Shown: one piece after another, positions 61,977 to 64,000 of the stretch | How the letters are laid out: every line of letters begins with the position of its first letter | Position numbering within the stretch: position 1 is the stretch's first letter | Assembly (NCBI GenBank): GCA_020627535.1 | Contig: JAHDGU010000008.1 | Location: forward strand, 124,001 to 188,000 | Source: Saprospiraceae bacterium | GTDB lineage: Bacteria; Bacteroidota; Bacteroidia; Chitinophagales; Saprospiraceae | DNA length: 64,000 nt | Direction of reading: 5' to 3' | The notes under the pieces: model-generated | The model's input: only the letters and a program-made list of their open reading frames with translations | Database searches by the model: none | What the model was told of the DNA's origin: nothing | Position numbers and translations under genes: made by a program

Positions 61977-62369
61977 AGCAGTAATATTAAAATACCAAAG
62001 TTTTGTCAGTATTGTGGACAGGCATTTGTTGCCCAGACAACAACAACAAGGTATTGCTCTAAAACTTGTAACAGCAGACACTACAAGCAGAAGAAGCGAG
62101 AAGAGAAAGTTCAAGCGGCTTTACAGCAAGAAATGAACACACCTTCTCAAATGGAACAGATGCAAACTTTGCAAACTCTTCCAATTAAAGTTGGTAACCA
62201 AGTAAATCTAAGAGAGAAAGAATTTCTAAGTGTACAGGAAGCTGCCGATTTAGTTGGTGCAAGTAGGTGGACGATACAACGAATGATAAAGCGTGAGCAA
62301 ATCAAAGTTGGTAAGTTAGGCAGACGTACAATTATCCCAAGAACAGAAATAGATAACCTCTTTAAATAA
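61974..62369 (+). CDS. Zinc-finger plus helix-turn-helix excisionase-like protein
   Basis: A 131-residue protein. N-terminal cysteine cluster KFCQYCGQAFVAQTTTTRYCSKTCNSRHY (about residues 7-36) forms a putative zinc ribbon; the C-terminal part (FLSVQEAADLVGASRWTIQRMIKREQIKVGKLGRRTIIPRTEIDNL) is an excisionase/MerR-type winged helix. Such proteins direct integrase towards excision or control it. Followed 7 bp later by the integrase gene. AT-rich and unlike neighbouring core genes. Confidence 0.8.
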   Translation: MSSNIKIPKFCQYCGQAFVAQTTTTRYCSKTCNSRHYKQKKREEKVQAALQQEMNTPSQMEQMQTLQTLPIKVGNQVNLREKEFLSVQEAADLVGASRWTIQRMIKREQIKVGKLGRRTIIPRTEIDNLFK

Positions 62370-62376
62370 CGGCATT

Positions 62377-63483
62377 ATGAAAGTAACACTTAGAAAAAGA
62401 AAGAAAGGAAACAAGATAACTTTATACCTGGACTATTATGACAAAGGCAAAAGAGAGTATGAACATTTAGGTTTATATCTCACACCTGACCCAGAGAAAG
62501 GAAGTTTAACAAAAGCTCAAAGAGACGAGAACAAGAAAATTTTAGCACTTGCTGAAAGTATTCGTTCTAAGCGACACCTTGAGGTTCAAAATAACATATA
62601 TGGTTTTAGGGATAAGGAAAAATTAAAAGGTAGCTTTCTAACTTACTTCAGTAACCTTACAGAAAAGAAAAGAGCCAGTAACGGTAATTATGGTAATTGG
62701 GATAGTGTAAGAAAGCATTTGAAAAAGTACTGCCCTAAGGACGTTTCTTTTGAGAGGTTAGATAAGAAGTGGGTACAAGGTTTTAGGGATTACTTAGACA
62801 CAGAGGCAACAACTAAAACAGGAAGTGGAATTTCACTCAATACAAAGTATTCCTACTTCAATAAATTACGTGCAGCACTAAAACAGGCCGTAAAAGATGG
62901 TGTGATGAAATTTAATCCTTCCGAACAAGTAGAACCATTTCCACAAGACGAGCCTCAGAGAGAGTTCTTAACATTAGACGAACTCAAAACACTTTCCAAA
63001 TCACATTGCAAGAATGATAATTTAAGACGTATGTTCTTATTCTCTTGCCTTACAGGTTTAAGATGGTCTGATATTGAAAAATTGAAATGGTCTGAGATAC
63101 AGCACTCGAAAGAACTTGGTTACTACATACGTTTTAGACAAGCTAAAACTAATGGTATAGAGACACAACCCATTTCAGATGAAGCAAGAGCCTTACTTGG
63201 TGAGGAAGGTAAACAGGATAAAAAAGTCTTTACAGGCTTTAGTTATGGCAATTGGAATAAGACACTTTTAAAAGATTGGTTGATGGAAGCTGGCATAACA
63301 AAGAAGATTACATTCCATTGTGCTCGTCATACTTACGCTACGCTTCAGTTGACGTTAGGCACTGATATTTATACGGTCAGTAAATTACTTGGTCATAGAC
63401 ATTTGAAGACTACAGAAATCTATGCTAAAGTGATTAACGAGAAGAAGGTAGAAGCAGCTCACAAAATAAATATCGGATTATAA
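62377..63483 (+). CDS. Tyrosine recombinase (site-specific integrase) of an integrative element
   Basis: A 368-residue phage-type integrase: an arm-binding N-terminal segment, an SAM-like core-binding domain (about 80-190), and a catalytic domain with Arg229 (TGLRWSD), Lys257, His314 and Arg317 (HCARHTY), His340 (LLGHRHLKTT) and the nucleophile Tyr349. All six residues are present, so it should be active. It resembles integrases of Bacteroidota conjugative and mobilisable elements. AT-rich relative to the core. Confidence 0.92.
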   Translation: MKVTLRKRKKGNKITLYLDYYDKGKREYEHLGLYLTPDPEKGSLTKAQRDENKKILALAESIRSKRHLEVQNNIYGFRDKEKLKGSFLTYFSNLTEKKRASNGNYGNWDSVRKHLKKYCPKDVSFERLDKKWVQGFRDYLDTEATTKTGSGISLNTKYSYFNKLRAALKQAVKDGVMKFNPSEQVEPFPQDEPQREFLTLDELKTLSKSHCKNDNLRRMFLFSCLTGLRWSDIEKLKWSEIQHSKELGYYIRFRQAKTNGIETQPISDEARALLGEEGKQDKKVFTGFSYGNWNKTLLKDWLMEAGITKKITFHCARHTYATLQLTLGTDIYTVSKLLGHRHLKTTEIYAKVINEKKVEAAHKINIGL

Positions 63484-64000
63484 TGGAATTAACTATATAC
63501 AAGAACGTGCTATATGGCACATTAAAACCTTGGTTAATTCCAAGTGATGCTGAGAAGTTTTATCGTCAGAATATGACACCTAAATTTCAGAAACCGTCTG
63601 AAAATATTTCAGACTATTACCGAGCATTAAAAGAGCTACATTCAGATAAAAAGACATTATTTACTGATGATGGTTTAGATATTTATAAATCATTGCCCAA
63701 GTCAGAAAAAGCCTATTCTATCTTATCACCATTGGTTGATTTACCCCTACCAACACCAGTAAATTCAGTTCAAAAATTCTACCATTACTTATTGGTTAAT
63801 GAAACGACCAGATTAACAGATAGGATTTACAACAGCTTTGTCAATTCTGATGATGAACTACTACAAAAAGACATTGTACTAAATGCTGTTAGATCTACAA
63901 AAGACTTGCTTTTAAAGATTGGCTCAGATAGAGAAGCATTTCCTACTGACGTCTTAACAACATTTGTTTTAGAAACCTTATCAAAGTGCATAGTAAGGTT
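63483..64000 (+). CDS. Unknown island gene (partial, runs off the window)
   Basis: An ATG overlapping the integrase stop (TAATG) begins a frame open to the window end; 172 residues are visible. The start MELTIYKNVLYGTLKPWLIPS and later EKFYRQNMTPKFQKPS, LLVNETTRLTDRIYNSFVN and LTTFVLETLSKCIVR look like a helical, soluble, lysine-rich protein. No family recognised. Coupling to the integrase suggests an element-borne function. Confidence 0.6.
   Translation, partial: MELTIYKNVLYGTLKPWLIPSDAEKFYRQNMTPKFQKPSENISDYYRALKELHSDKKTLFTDDGLDIYKSLPKSEKAYSILSPLVDLPLPTPVNSVQKFYHYLLVNETTRLTDRIYNSFVNSDDELLQKDIVLNAVRSTKDLLLKIGSDREAFPTDVLTTFVLETLSKCIVR

Noticed and set aside
61821-62033. CRISPR array at the TTGTTGCC repeats
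   Set aside because: The repeat is only 9 bp, spacing is short and it has inverted copies; no cas genes are present. Iterons or arm sites fit better.

Overview
This window reads as a chromosomal segment of a member of the Bacteroidota, probably a Saprospiria-like bacterium. The evidence is the type IX secretion (T9SS) gene content (a plug protein, a DUF4835/PorD-like protein, and surface proteins with T9SS type A and type B sorting domains), a DUF983 protein, a TonB-dependent receptor with a carboxypeptidase-like N-terminal domain, the gene order bamD-rpoZ-coaBC-DUF4835, and promoters of the Bacteroidota type (TAnnTTTG at -7). No rRNA or tRNA gene was seen. Species assignment is not possible from sequence reading alone.

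Layout. 1-3.7 kb: end of lgt, a lipoprotein, a hicAB toxin-antitoxin pair with a palindromic operator, tadA and guaB. 3.7-7.3 kb: an AT-richer accessory patch with a leucine-rich-repeat surface protein and two paralogous genes of unknown function, one broken by an in-frame TGA. 7.3-12.2 kb: T9SS plug protein, a TolC/HlyD efflux pair and a DUF2064 protein. 12.2-21.9 kb: GDPD lipoprotein, a giant PKD-repeat T9SS cargo, a pappalysin-like protein with a mutated active site, a TonB-type receptor, and two gene-poor gaps. 21.9-29.7 kb: yidD, DUF6702, HupE, ahcY, an M24 peptidase, and a hydrolase-SDR-flavin reductase-cryptochrome DASH run. 29.7-38.1 kb: clpB, a carboxylate symporter, LD-carboxypeptidase, NlpC/P60 protein, Gre-like factor, hemolysin III, PLP enzyme. 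38.2-46.8 kb: second T9SS cargo, purN, the DUF4835-coaBC-rpoZ-bamD operon, GH3-like enzyme, MBL hydrolase. 46.9-56.4 kb: outer-membrane protein, lipoprotein, a metal ABC permease fused to a DtxR-type repressor, rbfA, recG, serA and a long coiled-coil protein ending in a ubiquitin-like fold. 56.7-61.8 kb: outer-membrane protein, a TGA-interrupted esterase, DUF983, hydrolase, mnmE. 61.8-64 kb: the left end of an AT-rich integrative element (excisionase-like gene, tyrosine recombinase, unknown gene) abutting the 3' end of mnmE.

Three signals are not explained by the genes. First, a dispersed mini-hairpin family, CATTT(T)-stem-GAAA-stem', occurs about 27 times on both strands in genes and gaps; the stem changes in a compensated way (GGC/GCC, GGGC/GCCC, GCGC/GCGC, GGCC/GGCC, CCAC/GTGG, GGAC/GTCC, GAGC/GCTC, CGC/GCG) while loop and flank stay constant. 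Second, two 302-bp non-coding MITE-like elements with 18-bp terminal inverted repeats each carry a perfect 5-bp target duplication. Third, six genes have a consensus -7 promoter box only 3-7 nt before the start codon, which predicts leaderless mRNAs.

Together most of the region is core housekeeping and envelope/secretion biology. The mobile or variable parts are hicAB, the LRR/paralog patch, the two MITEs and the mnmE-linked island.
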